Source of the DNA: JAVVSR01 sp964604875
GTDB taxonomy: Bacteria > Bacillota > Clostridia > Christensenellales > CAG-917
NCBI GenBank assembly: GCA_964604875.1
Contig: CAZSAC010000008.1
Location: forward strand, 1-44,047
Length of the DNA stretch: 44,047 nucleotides
Direction of reading: 5' to 3'
Positions 27,801 through 31,587 of the stretch are shown here, piece after piece. The position numbers and the translations under genes are program-made. The first letter of the stretch is position 1. The number at the start of each line of letters is the position of its first letter. The notes under the pieces are model-generated. The model ran no database searches. It saw nothing but the letters and a program-made list of their open reading frames with translations, and had not been told where the DNA came from.

Positions 27801-30494
27801 CCGTCTTCAAAGAGCTTTAGCTTTGCAAAATATGCAACTACAGTTGTAAGCTTTAAGAACGGAACGAAGGAAACTGTTGCAGTTAATTGGAACAATACCG
27901 ACGTAGAGTATAATTCCTCTGCTTATAAAGATTTTACGGCAGTTGCATATTATGGCGCAACAGCGGGCGTAAGCAAAAATGTAGGCTGCAGAGTTTCGGC
28001 GGTTTTGGCAAACAAGTTTGAACCAAATATCGTAGTTGATAAGACATTTAAGGTTTATCCCTTAAACGAAGATGGTACGTATAATAAAAACTATGACGCA
28101 AGGCTTTTGGAAAACTATCCTACAAGCGTGACTATTGACAACTATTATCAAGGAGAGGCTTTAACGCTAAATCTTGTTTGGAATTTGTCAACATTGAAGT
28201 ATAAATATAACAGCACTTCTACGCCTGTTGAAGTTAGCATTGGCAATGAAAAGGGCGGTTATCAAAAGCTTAATATCACATTACCGATTACTCCATTTGT
28301 TTTAGACAGCGATTTTGCTTGGATAAACGACGGGGTTAACGACGCAACTGTTATCAATGCGTTGCAAGCGGCAGATATTGACCCGTTTACGTATAGCTTT
28401 AACGACGCTATTTTTGCAAACGTTTCGGCATTGAAGAATATCACTGTTAAGGCAAACGGCAATGTAAATTCGTCTATAGCCGACGTTAAATGGAACATTA
28501 AAAATATTAAACCGACTTACAAGGGTGGAACTCTTGCGACTCCTGCGATGTTCTTCAAATACGAGCTTGCCGGTTCACAAACGCGCAACATTAATGTTAA
28601 TTTTGTCGAGAGAGAGCTTTTGGCGGTATATGACGATAATAATCAGTTGCTGATTGATTTAGTCCGTACTATAAACGTTTATGACCAAAATGTTTCTTTG
28701 CCGGATACGGTAAACGCATATTTCAAAAAGACGGTAGGAAGCGACGTCACCTACGAGACTGTTTCTTATTCGACATCCGATAACGGAGTTTACTGGAGTA
28801 AAGCTAATTTCCGTCCCTCTGCAAGCGGTGAGATGTGCAGCATAGACTGTCGTCTAACAAACAACGGTGTTACCATTGTTCACCCAATGACTTATGAAAA
28901 TTACGTCGTTACGGCTAACAGAATTACGCAATGGGGCAACGGAAACGTTGTGGATTGGAATATTAATAACGGCGTAATCGATACTCCGTGGGTTATCAAT
29001 CCGCTAGAGGCAACAAGGACGCAACATTATCCCACATCAAAGAATGTGAAAGTGGTGTTCGATACTTACAACTTCGGTGATTCAATTATTGGAACTTGGA
29101 GTTTGGGCGTTACATCCTTTACCATCGCTGATGACGGCGCAGGAAATAAAACCGTTGTTTATAAGGCAAGTGAAACCGCTACTCCTAAAACGGGTACTTG
29201 GAATTATGCTAATGGCGTTTATTCATACGAGATTGAAAATTCTAAAGGCGTATTTGATTTCAAAAAGAATTACGACCAGTATACCTTCAATGCCGATGGT
29301 ACTTTTGTCCGCAATCTTTACGGCGTGGAAAGCAAAGGTACCTATACTCGTGTTGACGCTAGCGAAGGCAAGTATACCTACACTTTAACCTATGGCGAAG
29401 GCGCCGGCGCGGTAACGTCCACTTTAACCGATATTGCTCCCGACGCAAATAATGTTTATAGAATATTTAAAACTATTGACAATAATATGGTTATCACGGG
29501 GCTCGGTAAAGGAAAGAATTTCTGCAAGACAGCCGACACTCATATAGGTGAAAGCGCAGAGTTGAACTTTGGCTATGTTGGCATAAATATGCCCGCAGGT
29601 TACAAAGTTACGTTATTGGGCGGTGATTACGAAGCGCTTGTAGAACTTGGAAAAGGCGACAGAATAAAACTTAACGTAAAAGTTTTAGATCGTACTTTTA
29701 CATATACTGCGCCCACAATTGCAAATACCGCGACAGCAGGCGCGGCTATTGAGTTGCCAAATTCAATAAACGTAACCTTTAATAAAACCTATGATGGAGT
29801 AACTAATCCCACGACATTACCGGTGCACTGGGAGATTGTCAAAGAATATTTGGTAACACGTACTACCACTGCAGAAACGTATGTTTATGACAGCACATAT
29901 AACCAGCTCCGAGTTGGCGAAACCGCAGTTACCAGAAATATTAGCTACAATACGCAAAGCATATCAACCGTTAAGAAGACGGAATATAATAAGGCAAGCG
30001 GCACAATTAATATCAATAACGGGAATGCTGACCCTTGTTATTATACCATCAACGGCTACGTGGGACGCGTAATGGATACCGATAACTATACTGTTTTGGT
30101 TGACAGCTTTAATTCCAATACGACGAGTCCTCTATACAACAACAAGTTCTCGGCTACGATAAATGTAGGGAATTATTCAAATATCATTTTCGACAGCCAG
30201 TTCACAGGTGTTTGGATAACCGACGACGAAGCAGGGTTTAGACAGTACGCAATGCTTGCTTTTGATAAAGATGTTTCAAAATCAATGCGTATTGTTACAG
30301 GCTATAGCGAGGGTGGCACAGAAACGACGACAAACAAAACCGCAACGGGCACCTTCGAATTGGATAGAGTTGTAATCGGAGGCAATACCTATGCCATGAG
30401 GCTTGAAAACAACAAGCTATATGTCAAAATGGCGATATCGGCAAACGGAGATATTTCCGCAAGCGAAACGGAAACAGTATTTCAAAGAAAGTAA
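9816..30494 (+). CDS. Giant (6,892-residue) tandem-module lipoprotein of unknown function
   Basis: I do not recognise a family. The start is supported by AAGGAGG seven bases upstream. A lipoprotein signal peptide (Lys-Lys, hydrophobic core, lipobox Leu-Phe-Ala-Ala-Cys with Cys27) predicts lipid anchoring outside the cytoplasmic membrane; a proline/glutamate-rich tether follows. Residues about 86-5180 hold about fifteen degenerate modules rich in alternating hydrophobic strands. Each has a Leu-Gly-x-Tyr strand, a Gly/Asp turn and Tyr-x-Asp-Leu-(Ser); the aligned Tyr positions are 153, 477, 874, 1135, 1463, 1869, 2352, 2718, 2974, 3294, 3571, 3905, 4164, 4571 and 4855. Several continue with Ser-Ala-Ser-Ala linkers and a Leu-Pro-Asp motif. 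Longer modules carry inserted repeats. Residues about 5190-6892 are beta-rich and immunoglobulin-like with recurring Val-x-Trp. There is no LPXTG, SLH or choline-binding end. Mass is roughly 0.75 MDa at 110 Da per residue. It is monocistronic. A lipid-binding or transport role is only a hypothesis. Confidence 0.9.
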   Translation: MKKNSLTRKALAVLLFLMVVVTLFAACNPTSGGGTFVPPQTEEPNKPGLEVDPEPELVKHSLTNQQAMGMVIDSMNRSKELNKMDASVLDFEFEIFLDLSEKLVEQYYAIQVKGSIDLEDDSKSLLQIEIVSQRTGLDDKIICGFYAKDGVMYIDTRGSAKPQGIHVFKVENLDIAWLAGTLQKTFDQLALADFMNRFEISSLLSGVDLGAFTSILSGIIGGNVPTVITNLVQKNGSYYVENGNGLVTVVMPTILNDAKLMGMVFGVLGGVLSDDIFEVIELIFGWDAATIFSAAQGGEIGVGLFLRAQIQDDSFKKMSIGIAVNDENPLDIDVGVKDIVLGKKPTFSLPDFTNVETKSYSFTTLNLDVELNVKISETAKPYTIAGIDESFGNLISGLLAGDGNSLSFVDSNGKPIGLGEKKIDVINDVIIKLRVKLRAEIDLKDNNNTKILLEIIGGQNNSVRAGVYYIGSEEAAYIDLSGMGSGRYKIDSYPRQKFTEDANGNVVQRVRYVEDEKGKYYLKNGEYVTSKKIPSGVTLYSQEFYYDFYNQATDAGMKRYTSTTTQVPLNLTNIIKDSLDELIPTIPSLYDIVAGATADDEEKVYDEVYADEAAYIASLLNSGKVMIEHYNTAGATAGETENKIDAISIIKLILLDAEITRGENKMSFDRIFISLGTDVIDTLLSALKPGLKLPITKLDIDIDSSSGPGLDGIYIDAALGDRTAAVGSPDREKLSLGIKILTEYGEAMDDYTMPNVNDPLHPYMLLNVGKDELGNLTGLSTINLALSGQFRLQLSQGNWNLSPLQQVLAGLILQLEVEEDIDMWYGFDISANLNLATIKNDTLGSIDAKIAITKNPGPNQLPAIIVYLVDGKLYVDAEKIGIPKIMLDLSKIISKNVDIFKNIPSGALATAESSDIDIVGLLAGILGGVELDGSNGIQLEVKLATNLLSALIGALVPDIGADAIAALDQVRVTEDSGIRLYLDGLNLSELELNVQLGLETDEESIDLGLGLGHIFLGMGELDLLPSNASSFSDVLSELQVYLGIEGSLTIELAEGEIDLNNMIGALLVDMASGAKFNPYIDVEEDILAGIDLKVQASLDLLNAPDYNNTQIVIEARSIRTGNLLLGAYYENANLYADLSALGFEKFCMNIDLIELLSGAIGGTGELEEPNALVTADEKSKVNLQGLQIALLLSKSGLQAKVVTGLTGLIVSLIADSIEGGDTADDWMLAILESEGMPGFDLPEIGASVSIDLGRDSGKPLLNAISIKIDVTASKELGADPTLSIGLYLGGIVLDTKLRDIVAESGIERSQFPKCGMLDNVYIDVIGAIELGAYASDPEIMNYSLKDYMAAFAESMGPNEKKDENGNPVLDADGNPVIEDKTALYNLLCAIMIKFNVASDLYDVIGFRIAGNLALDSLLMDGDNMMPKLPYLIEGSELAIELYNGIVGKSKKIIGIYLSGGYVYVHLNGNILASSKLKLNVAGLDLLNTLDYVLESKATENDLTYSEGFVAGSYNRYVTKNKSYFLVTPTNAEAYANVKKYIKVGEEYVVEKDATAEQKKAAEGYVAPIYNKYIKDSNLGYVLLTAANATQYADTATYPRYIKMVIGSSKNESQGASAAADVDIRSIGGLLNGAIRNISITNHSISINLGANLLGAVIGMAMNISDVNIPVLNEENSYIKWDYGNPEIYGEGVKALQISLGIDPIYLRISLGGFKFGMTKGNVLPDELLEDIAYDANPDNTEKRYTSLLDLSNISLSVEVGLDIELKESVIPVGGILSALDPLLKLGLDLDEGALDINVKDDINYNLRIYVQTNFNLQDVNRSQVLLEIMNEPVGEAKRKVLGVYFDGLIINPAWTEGSDVSKYLAPVLYIDSDVLNIAKFKLENFDLLGALLQGELDGLLGKLNTVLAGGASAAADDPMTQEEVIDILFSLSEHNIKIILTESIIVGLLKALAPDIASNEGVMQVIEELRAQASVEINTVPFKLAVRIDTQYLALGVHIAEPRVSIDPIENIFEIALANRDQYVSFDQKCLSVTIDLAIQYKFFVDKGPVNLTSILEDLAMNLDGTKYVEIKSATTEDKLNAEGLTYNRYAKASENQYVLSANAASPYIKTLGSDQTWSYVLESQASDEQKLAAEGFSYNTYVKKSDTEYTKTVSYSPNGNYLKISDSLAMVRKLLNAINLNVELPDTEGEIRIKLVANILMEELYNQILVSQEVPAEGANGNWWVYGVDTGVKYNADAKVAIGDGFWWIGGKPTTVPYNKNDTLEQGSNGNWFIKKVDSETKKETLYDTGLPYVKDQKGTEGNGNWYIDGVDTGIAKRSVDILGCLDVGVFISFDNGNKQIVLSLKGGMLYVDIEDIGGQNFKLNLLDLIASIKGAGSASAQGNVAVSTAQEVAAAAAVNVSDILNNAISDITIQKGFGLDVTLNYQILAALMSSLVPNMFGADSLKHFYLVDETTDSSAYVEIGDAIEKDIKDSREYVKLVKVADDYVLFDATNPDHAAITDCRYELYDADVHGSNPAIFKKVRHSGITYRKYHAPTGGKALYVGFAFANGFDLGILIDGYSIGADRKAVLASPEEDFVSVDSATTGKLTIETSIYIEFQGKQSEVVELGNLLESILEQLHQKKVKEGSYKDGDIDLRQLGDALSAAAPAIVISQFYNKVAINVKAALVLDELINGKGFLNKIKSSEFAIQIQSYNEDGTLKDTILGLYLADQCLYVERRHDTSPIIRIDLASLLADPNTTGSGSAESDVNALVPTEGASEATADATKKGDLNLILKTNGLYIEITTELVQAILSSLLDVEVDLTNSVGDLSANLAITWAKEGKKAIDLNEVGVEVSINLASLRLAIGLKGLVVGILNENDSILPTNVREDAIPIEEMILDVSLKVGLGVNIPNNVKISDVLKMFNSDLDFGDLTVDVGSGAFIGLVISVDASLNFGNLDASEAVVKITTKIGKSATPVDIVSVYLKGGDVYADLSNLLGPQAKGKITGLKLSDLLGANSIFDLIGGASASASADHGLELGFTGSSIAITITEEMVKILLGLLLPDSALANIPLSAFLEIQYLNDEGKLDLEINLNATISKLLGVDLSIYDINFDFRAEDTDMVTLPADHTTYPVVIELGMVPQVNAEGEPIIENGKQVTKFGIVSIPLKSVSIGLDISLNSLMQAGAEYSDGTLAGSTVAENEIAFTALLKAFFGDIGNLYGGMFLYDEEGNPATQMSRELALQINAEINLAGLIEIIQSGDIAKHIGELLQNINASIELVKKVSVVSGGVTVSQPEDVLLGIYLESGDVYVYLEGLGMANIHIEHGFIVELISALSSGSASNDNAMVTAEEKASNIDIGALLSGIIKSITLANKALTIVLVDDFIEPLLKTLLPDSEYVQGLDIPNFGAYANGNRVMLDLGAFTDRTKGLVAIDLQFYGLNVGVDVMAPTVGLHDANSTSGVKSHPIETKNEWVTFGEGTNKFSAELALCLSLGLTGNTPATGTRLGDILGGVVGDLDTRLILDHDFIIGIDVKASLELEFDLVNKTFNISQLDLAVLLSKMTSNTPSETDELLLGIYYSDVNETAYIDASHFFQKYVNGSENPFVNSTATGKIAIDGIKITDLIKSATASAKADESNAMVAGNGAMAAADPNADKLISAAAAWIEFGPDTMLVTVTMGLIQQILALALPDTDLDGMLPNAALRVDARVNPTQLLINVDILDKAYNDVIGVQIGIYGFDHDEHGGAKRSDLSVHNEYVSVLNGVDLTIGEGGFRKIATLDINSLKEKDIANGIKFPNDVLNVSLALKLGFDAQQMAGEGEIRDWSKYLAGIFGMDASEFDILIDILGFEDMASNSEVKITIDAAINLANLIDGFKLAGTEIQVTIETYSDIFSSSLHPNGESGKLIITLIGDEGDGKSGIYIDFSNYRNKGKHKLSLDLMGLIGGLGSAEADTGILGEQIFNILNGLIASVELADGKLSVNLAQNALAAVFELLLPDQDLGITPPMGGGVFIDFRNLYIGVNLDFHELADDNVTPREEMMRISLGVGYISLNTPDSYASGSFIPAIERAEYKDLTKLKIDIDLLGELTYTGIRSSAATPPVDLSPLFKLIQVKGQPLLENPMFQLRVANNMGTTYVINTHIHLDLENFNNLKISLEVWDTADPDNYALMIGAYIDGYDVYLDLSSLGIPKIKLGGVNLGDLLGNALGGLLGGSSASASANNAMSTSSDEGGLGGAILQGYPLPYIALVFRPEVFAIGINAKMIDAIVKLATGVKSDEPYLPDFGDIAIIGDSRTFFVPEEDASEAEKTNIKDRYAAVLLTAANRAQYANNSVYYKVFDEELPTGYNFIIKGSEKPNADLESNVSGEKLEYVLVPYNDIGAGTKYIKIGGKLLPELAIRVSEGFYGTIKLNDVHINGYLENANWETAQEVFDDRIGTGAAYGADWAEAYNIKTGQIGLEKINLGLDIGLHFYTQESKYGDADYADSFQFYLSNLLSSLLGRHAATEDGTSANPYLNDGSFVLNTPDDVIGYILKVRISADLSKLITSTGFNIAGLLESEILLELHIDGNFTNTLVLGVYKQANDDAFYLDLKQLGLPKIKLFGLGALLAGIGSAASDLFNYATATEDVTAPPAFAEIAIENGKIEVALEMEVLRQLFKTLGLETKDMYFQQGSIVQKYTAIVIRDEDEKVKMQIPLPNLDTIRLAVDIAGKINSISLEIGLDSIGTVAELEIGNFNVSLGDGFFTTEFDKLNGDYADDWGAIVLSDINGVSIGNIVTGALDGLDLDLSISLNKKISCKTVNGTGGMSGTTSSYTPSYTTIRITRTNGDSTRADGKNSNGDLVYGGKLAVNVDINNNGSKRHAAVWLFNNAIYGDLGELAGGLTGLVSAFYDLRKMKFTDLNIAELVAGSGTKNTNSQVADPNAKLPSTATASAEEKASVLDTIKNYIKGIQINWWYNTSVAVYGTNTGTYGDPAISTIRVDLAPQGINELLCYVYYLLFGLYKAGSIENLDLNNIPALTNDGYIGIAEFKKLSYATKMQIVQNSDGSVTSGENIPVAERGIKCTDAYKACPYYLQKFATVLVGSLLNTTALNGILGNNLAVGNIITEIITALLPIPLLDQNKPSYVEIVLDKNSPMGILREVGVHINAEHYKYSVATPVAGSTIITKQSVADVDTNVDIGNAEVLIQLNGIFMRSVSGVNWYNNIEKEQAERLGITGVSSSNTTPSTDFVVGTKSYLVADAFNPVELSSGALNSPTALPQRVEATFTNYDDFVYNYTSKGDKDAMAGSNNDEKAWAELGGTKIIWDVSHVNLVPGSTDSYIYGYALNKLVAKVPVKVGTSTGYMKVAGYATGSTAGRMQLTVSDKIVINNEKTSLSEKSLTALPSVILIQQNNGEYMLLSNDCKEAGVWATKDRNIVPAAAYDVANINNPAYWEFYTNGATSVDLSTFTKTGGTYVKTENGVEQKYVLNSSTGEYQYWADTTKAMTADGIYSFVENSTEVYSFSSYVYDVDGNRVHAMASTPYVEYNGKRIHATNGSFGWIDGDKDAISLGGDIETSFWYKSGKTAKIAVSTTVEYVNNNVVRGYLPDDEEKFGVLNNGSAADMTAKSVNIVENISAIDTIRVEFKGGEIRTLSVDKSKWQFDFTYDAKKYYKGVKGNAIATVNYYNADGSLATKQIKIPINVSSYEVVGLTNETVAYSQYDEFTKENILPSEFSIDLKLSAVRTETAICNRDDIRVYNSYDAAGNPIYDTLTLPKNVSVDSNMSVTVKGEYGKEGLTKQVFDFKVQITSKKVETVYLAVQKDTDPTSITTVTAGFADGTVGTLDIVGDRKALDNLDFTNGGIFEIELNVGKTGRPIAFNQTVKAVVRVLRDPLHSNITAYSAEMENVATAESEPTEVEATFDEEIVFDPLYDTLGAGEKYTITVGGATKEVVLLKSDKIVVVADSSADNVIRSVAGGVYDNATLWFVEAGVTNTVYKVINSKLIVIDRQISGDTLKFSTTPTFNPYFYDPNPSSKSFSFAKYATTVVSFKNGTKETVAVNWNNTDVEYNSSAYKDFTAVAYYGATAGVSKNVGCRVSAVLANKFEPNIVVDKTFKVYPLNEDGTYNKNYDARLLENYPTSVTIDNYYQGEALTLNLVWNLSTLKYKYNSTSTPVEVSIGNEKGGYQKLNITLPITPFVLDSDFAWINDGVNDATVINALQAADIDPFTYSFNDAIFANVSALKNITVKANGNVNSSIADVKWNIKNIKPTYKGGTLATPAMFFKYELAGSQTRNINVNFVERELLAVYDDNNQLLIDLVRTINVYDQNVSLPDTVNAYFKKTVGSDVTYETVSYSTSDNGVYWSKANFRPSASGEMCSIDCRLTNNGVTIVHPMTYENYVVTANRITQWGNGNVVDWNINNGVIDTPWVINPLEATRTQHYPTSKNVKVVFDTYNFGDSIIGTWSLGVTSFTIADDGAGNKTVVYKASETATPKTGTWNYANGVYSYEIENSKGVFDFKKNYDQYTFNADGTFVRNLYGVESKGTYTRVDASEGKYTYTLTYGEGAGAVTSTLTDIAPDANNVYRIFKTIDNNMVITGLGKGKNFCKTADTHIGESAELNFGYVGINMPAGYKVTLLGGDYEALVELGKGDRIKLNVKVLDRTFTYTAPTIANTATAGAAIELPNSINVTFNKTYDGVTNPTTLPVHWEIVKEYLVTRTTTAETYVYDSTYNQLRVGETAVTRNISYNTQSISTVKKTEYNKASGTININNGNADPCYYTINGYVGRVMDTDNYTVLVDSFNSNTTSPLYNNKFSATINVGNYSNIIFDSQFTGVWITDDEAGFRQYAMLAFDKDVSKSMRIVTGYSEGGTETTTNKTATGTFELDRVVIGGNTYAMRLENNKLYVKMAISANGDISASETETVFQRK
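14292..14625 (+). repeat. Two copies of a Tyr-rich 56-residue insert (copies a, b)
   Basis: Inside the unit after Tyr1463, two adjacent segments (around residues 1493-1548 and 1549-1604) share the order Ala-Thr-x-(Glu/Asp), Glu-Gly, Tyr-Asn-x-Tyr, Tyr-x-Leu, Asn-Ala-x-x-Tyr-Ala and Tyr-Ile-Lys. The aligned alanines are 1497 and 1553, a 56-residue period. Confidence 0.75.
16020..16310 (+). repeat. Two further copies of the Tyr-rich insert (copies c, d)
   Basis: In the unit after Tyr1869, the same repeat recurs with aligned alanines at 2074 and 2126 (period 52): Ala-(Thr/Ser)-x-Glu, Ala-Glu-Gly, Tyr-Asn-(Arg/Thr)-Tyr, Lys-x-Ser, then Tyr-Val-Leu-Ser-Ala in copy c. This unit is one of the longest in the array, which fits insertion into a common module. 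Confidence 0.75.
16473..16763 (+). repeat. Four Gly-Asn-Trp-Trp-type short repeats
   Basis: Residues about 2220-2316 hold four short beta repeats: Gly-Asn-Trp-Trp at 2222, Gly-Phe-Trp-Trp at 2246, Gly-Asn-Trp-Phe at 2271 and Gly-Asn-Trp-Tyr at 2305. Most are followed by Gly-Val-Asp-Thr-Gly or a variant. This motif is familiar from surface proteins of gut bacteria. It lies in the same unit as copies c and d and makes it the longest unit (483 residues). Confidence 0.75.
22656..22811 (+). repeat. Distant fifth copy of the Tyr-rich insert (copy e)
   Basis: Residues about 4281-4332, aligned alanine at 4286, repeat the insert pattern. The core Leu-Leu-Thr-Ala-Ala-Asn-x-x-Gln-Tyr-Ala (4302-4312) is nearly identical to residues 1582-1592 of copy b, 2,720 residues away. 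The unit holding it is 407 residues long, again longer than insert-free units. Confidence 0.7.
25371..30491 (+). other. C-terminal beta-rich, immunoglobulin-like region of the giant protein
   Basis: Residues about 5186-6892 no longer carry the Tyr-x-Asp-Leu module. They look like a string of beta-sandwich domains in which (Val/Ile)-x-Trp recurs, with Trp at 5288, 6025, 6122, 6226, 6381 and 6672. An Ala/Tyr-rich stretch at about 5370-5540 recalls the Tyr-rich inserts. The last 450 residues include two lipocalin-like segments starting Gly-Thr-Trp and Gly-Val-Trp, with Thr-Phe-Asn-Ala-Asp-Gly-Thr-Phe in the first. The protein ends in Phe-Gln-Arg-Lys with no known anchoring signal. Confidence 0.6.
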
Positions 30495-30510
30495 AAGTCA
30501 AAGAGGTTAA

Positions 30511-30537
30511 GGGCGGCAAAAGCCGCCCTTTCTTTTT
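30511..30537 (+). terminator. Rho-independent terminator after the giant gene
   Basis: GGGCGGC (30511-30517), loop AAAA, GCCGCCC (30522-30528), then TTTCTTTTT. It is a very strong terminator that separates the giant gene from the AEC transporter gene. Confidence 0.95.
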
Positions 30538-30550
30538 GCAAAGCTATTGG

Positions 30551-30579
30551 TTTACAAACCGACGTAAATATGCTAAAAT
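30551..30579 (+). promoter_or_regulatory. Promoter of the AEC transporter gene
   Basis: TTTACA at 30551-30556, a 17-bp spacer and TAAAAT at 30574-30579 with an upstream TG (extended -10). The predicted start near 30586 is only about 9 nt before the ATG and coincides with the SD (GAGGA, 30586-30590), so the true start may lie a few bases upstream. Confidence 0.7.
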
Positions 30580-30594
30580 TTTTTTGAGGATTAT

Positions 30595-31515
30595 ATGGAC
30601 TTTAAAGTAGCGGGCATAAACATTTTGATGTTGGTTGCAATGTCAATTCCGGGATTTATTTTAGTTAAAACCAAGGCGATTAAGCCCGAGGTTTTGCCTA
30701 GCTTTGCAAAGGTATTGCTTTATGTCTGTCAACCTTGTCTGTCGCTATATTCCATTCAGCAGGCGGTTTACAGCCGTCAAATGTTAGTAAATATGCTAAT
30801 AATGTTTGGCTTGACACTCGGCTTGATGTTGTTGGTGATTTTGCTTGGTTTTTTGATATTTTTTAAAAATTATAAAGAAGCCAAAAGTCGAATTTGTATT
30901 TTAGCAGGCGCTTGCGGAAATGTGGGTTTTTTTGGGGTTCCTGTGCTTTCTGCGCTTTTGCCCGAGCATCCTGAAGTTTTGGCTTATAGCGCTGTTTTCG
31001 CCGTGACGATGAACTTGGTCGGTTGGACGGTAGGTATGTTTGTGCTCTCGGGAGACAAAAGCTATATCAAAGCAAAAAAGATTTTTTTAAACCCAATAAT
31101 AATTATTATGGCAGTTGCGATTCCCTTGTTCTTGACGGGGACTAAACTTCCTGATGTACTAATGGACGGGGTGAACTTTTTTGCAAAAGCCGCAACTGTT
31201 CTGGCAATGTTGATTTTGGGAATGCGTTTTGGCTCGGCAGATTTGAAAACGTTGTTTTCGGGATATAAACAATACGTTGCCATAATAATGAAACTGGCAG
31301 TTTTCCCACTTTTAACATTTTTTATTTTGAAACCGATTGATATAGACCCAATTTTGAAGGTTGCTTTATTTATTCTTTCGGCAATGCCTCCTGCCGCCCT
31401 AAACTTGAATTTTGCCGAGTTGGCGGGCGTAGCCCCAGAGACGGCGTCTAGCATAGTGCTGGTAGGGTCAATTTTATGCGTAATCACTTTACCTCTTTTA
31501 ATCTTATTAATATAA
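30595..31515 (+). CDS. AEC (auxin efflux carrier) family transporter
   Basis: A 306-residue integral membrane protein with about ten hydrophobic segments, the usual length and layout of PF03547. The diagnostic Gly-Asn-Val-Gly-Phe-Phe-Gly-Val-Pro-Val motif lies near residue 110. A second half begins near residue 160 after an amphipathic linker, consistent with the two-repeat fold, and Met-Pro-Pro-Ala-Ala-Leu-Asn occurs near residue 264. Bacterial relatives move organic acids such as malate or malonate; substrate cannot be read from sequence. It has its own promoter and stands outside the giant gene's transcript. No terminator is obvious before the next promoter. Confidence 0.93.
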   Translation: MDFKVAGINILMLVAMSIPGFILVKTKAIKPEVLPSFAKVLLYVCQPCLSLYSIQQAVYSRQMLVNMLIMFGLTLGLMLLVILLGFLIFFKNYKEAKSRICILAGACGNVGFFGVPVLSALLPEHPEVLAYSAVFAVTMNLVGWTVGMFVLSGDKSYIKAKKIFLNPIIIIMAVAIPLFLTGTKLPDVLMDGVNFFAKAATVLAMLILGMRFGSADLKTLFSGYKQYVAIIMKLAVFPLLTFFILKPIDIDPILKVALFILSAMPPAALNLNFAELAGVAPETASSIVLVGSILCVITLPLLILLI

Positions 31516-31529
31516 TCCCGATAAAAATA

Positions 31530-31558
31530 TTGTAAAGGTCAAAAAGGTGTGATATAAT
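31530..31558 (+). promoter_or_regulatory. Promoter of the SPFH gene pair
   Basis: TTGTAA at 31530-31535, a 17-bp spacer and TATAAT at 31553-31558 with TGA before it (extended -10). SD AGGAG is at 31576-31580; the leader is about 23 nt. Confidence 0.8.
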
Positions 31559-31587
31559 ATTAAAAGAAACTTTTTAGGAGAAATACA

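Noticed and set aside
9816..30494. Giant ORF as a polyketide/non-ribosomal synthetase or a sortase-anchored adhesin
   Set aside because: No carrier, condensation or ketosynthase motifs are present and no LPXTG or SLH signal at the C-terminus; the lipobox argues for membrane anchoring.
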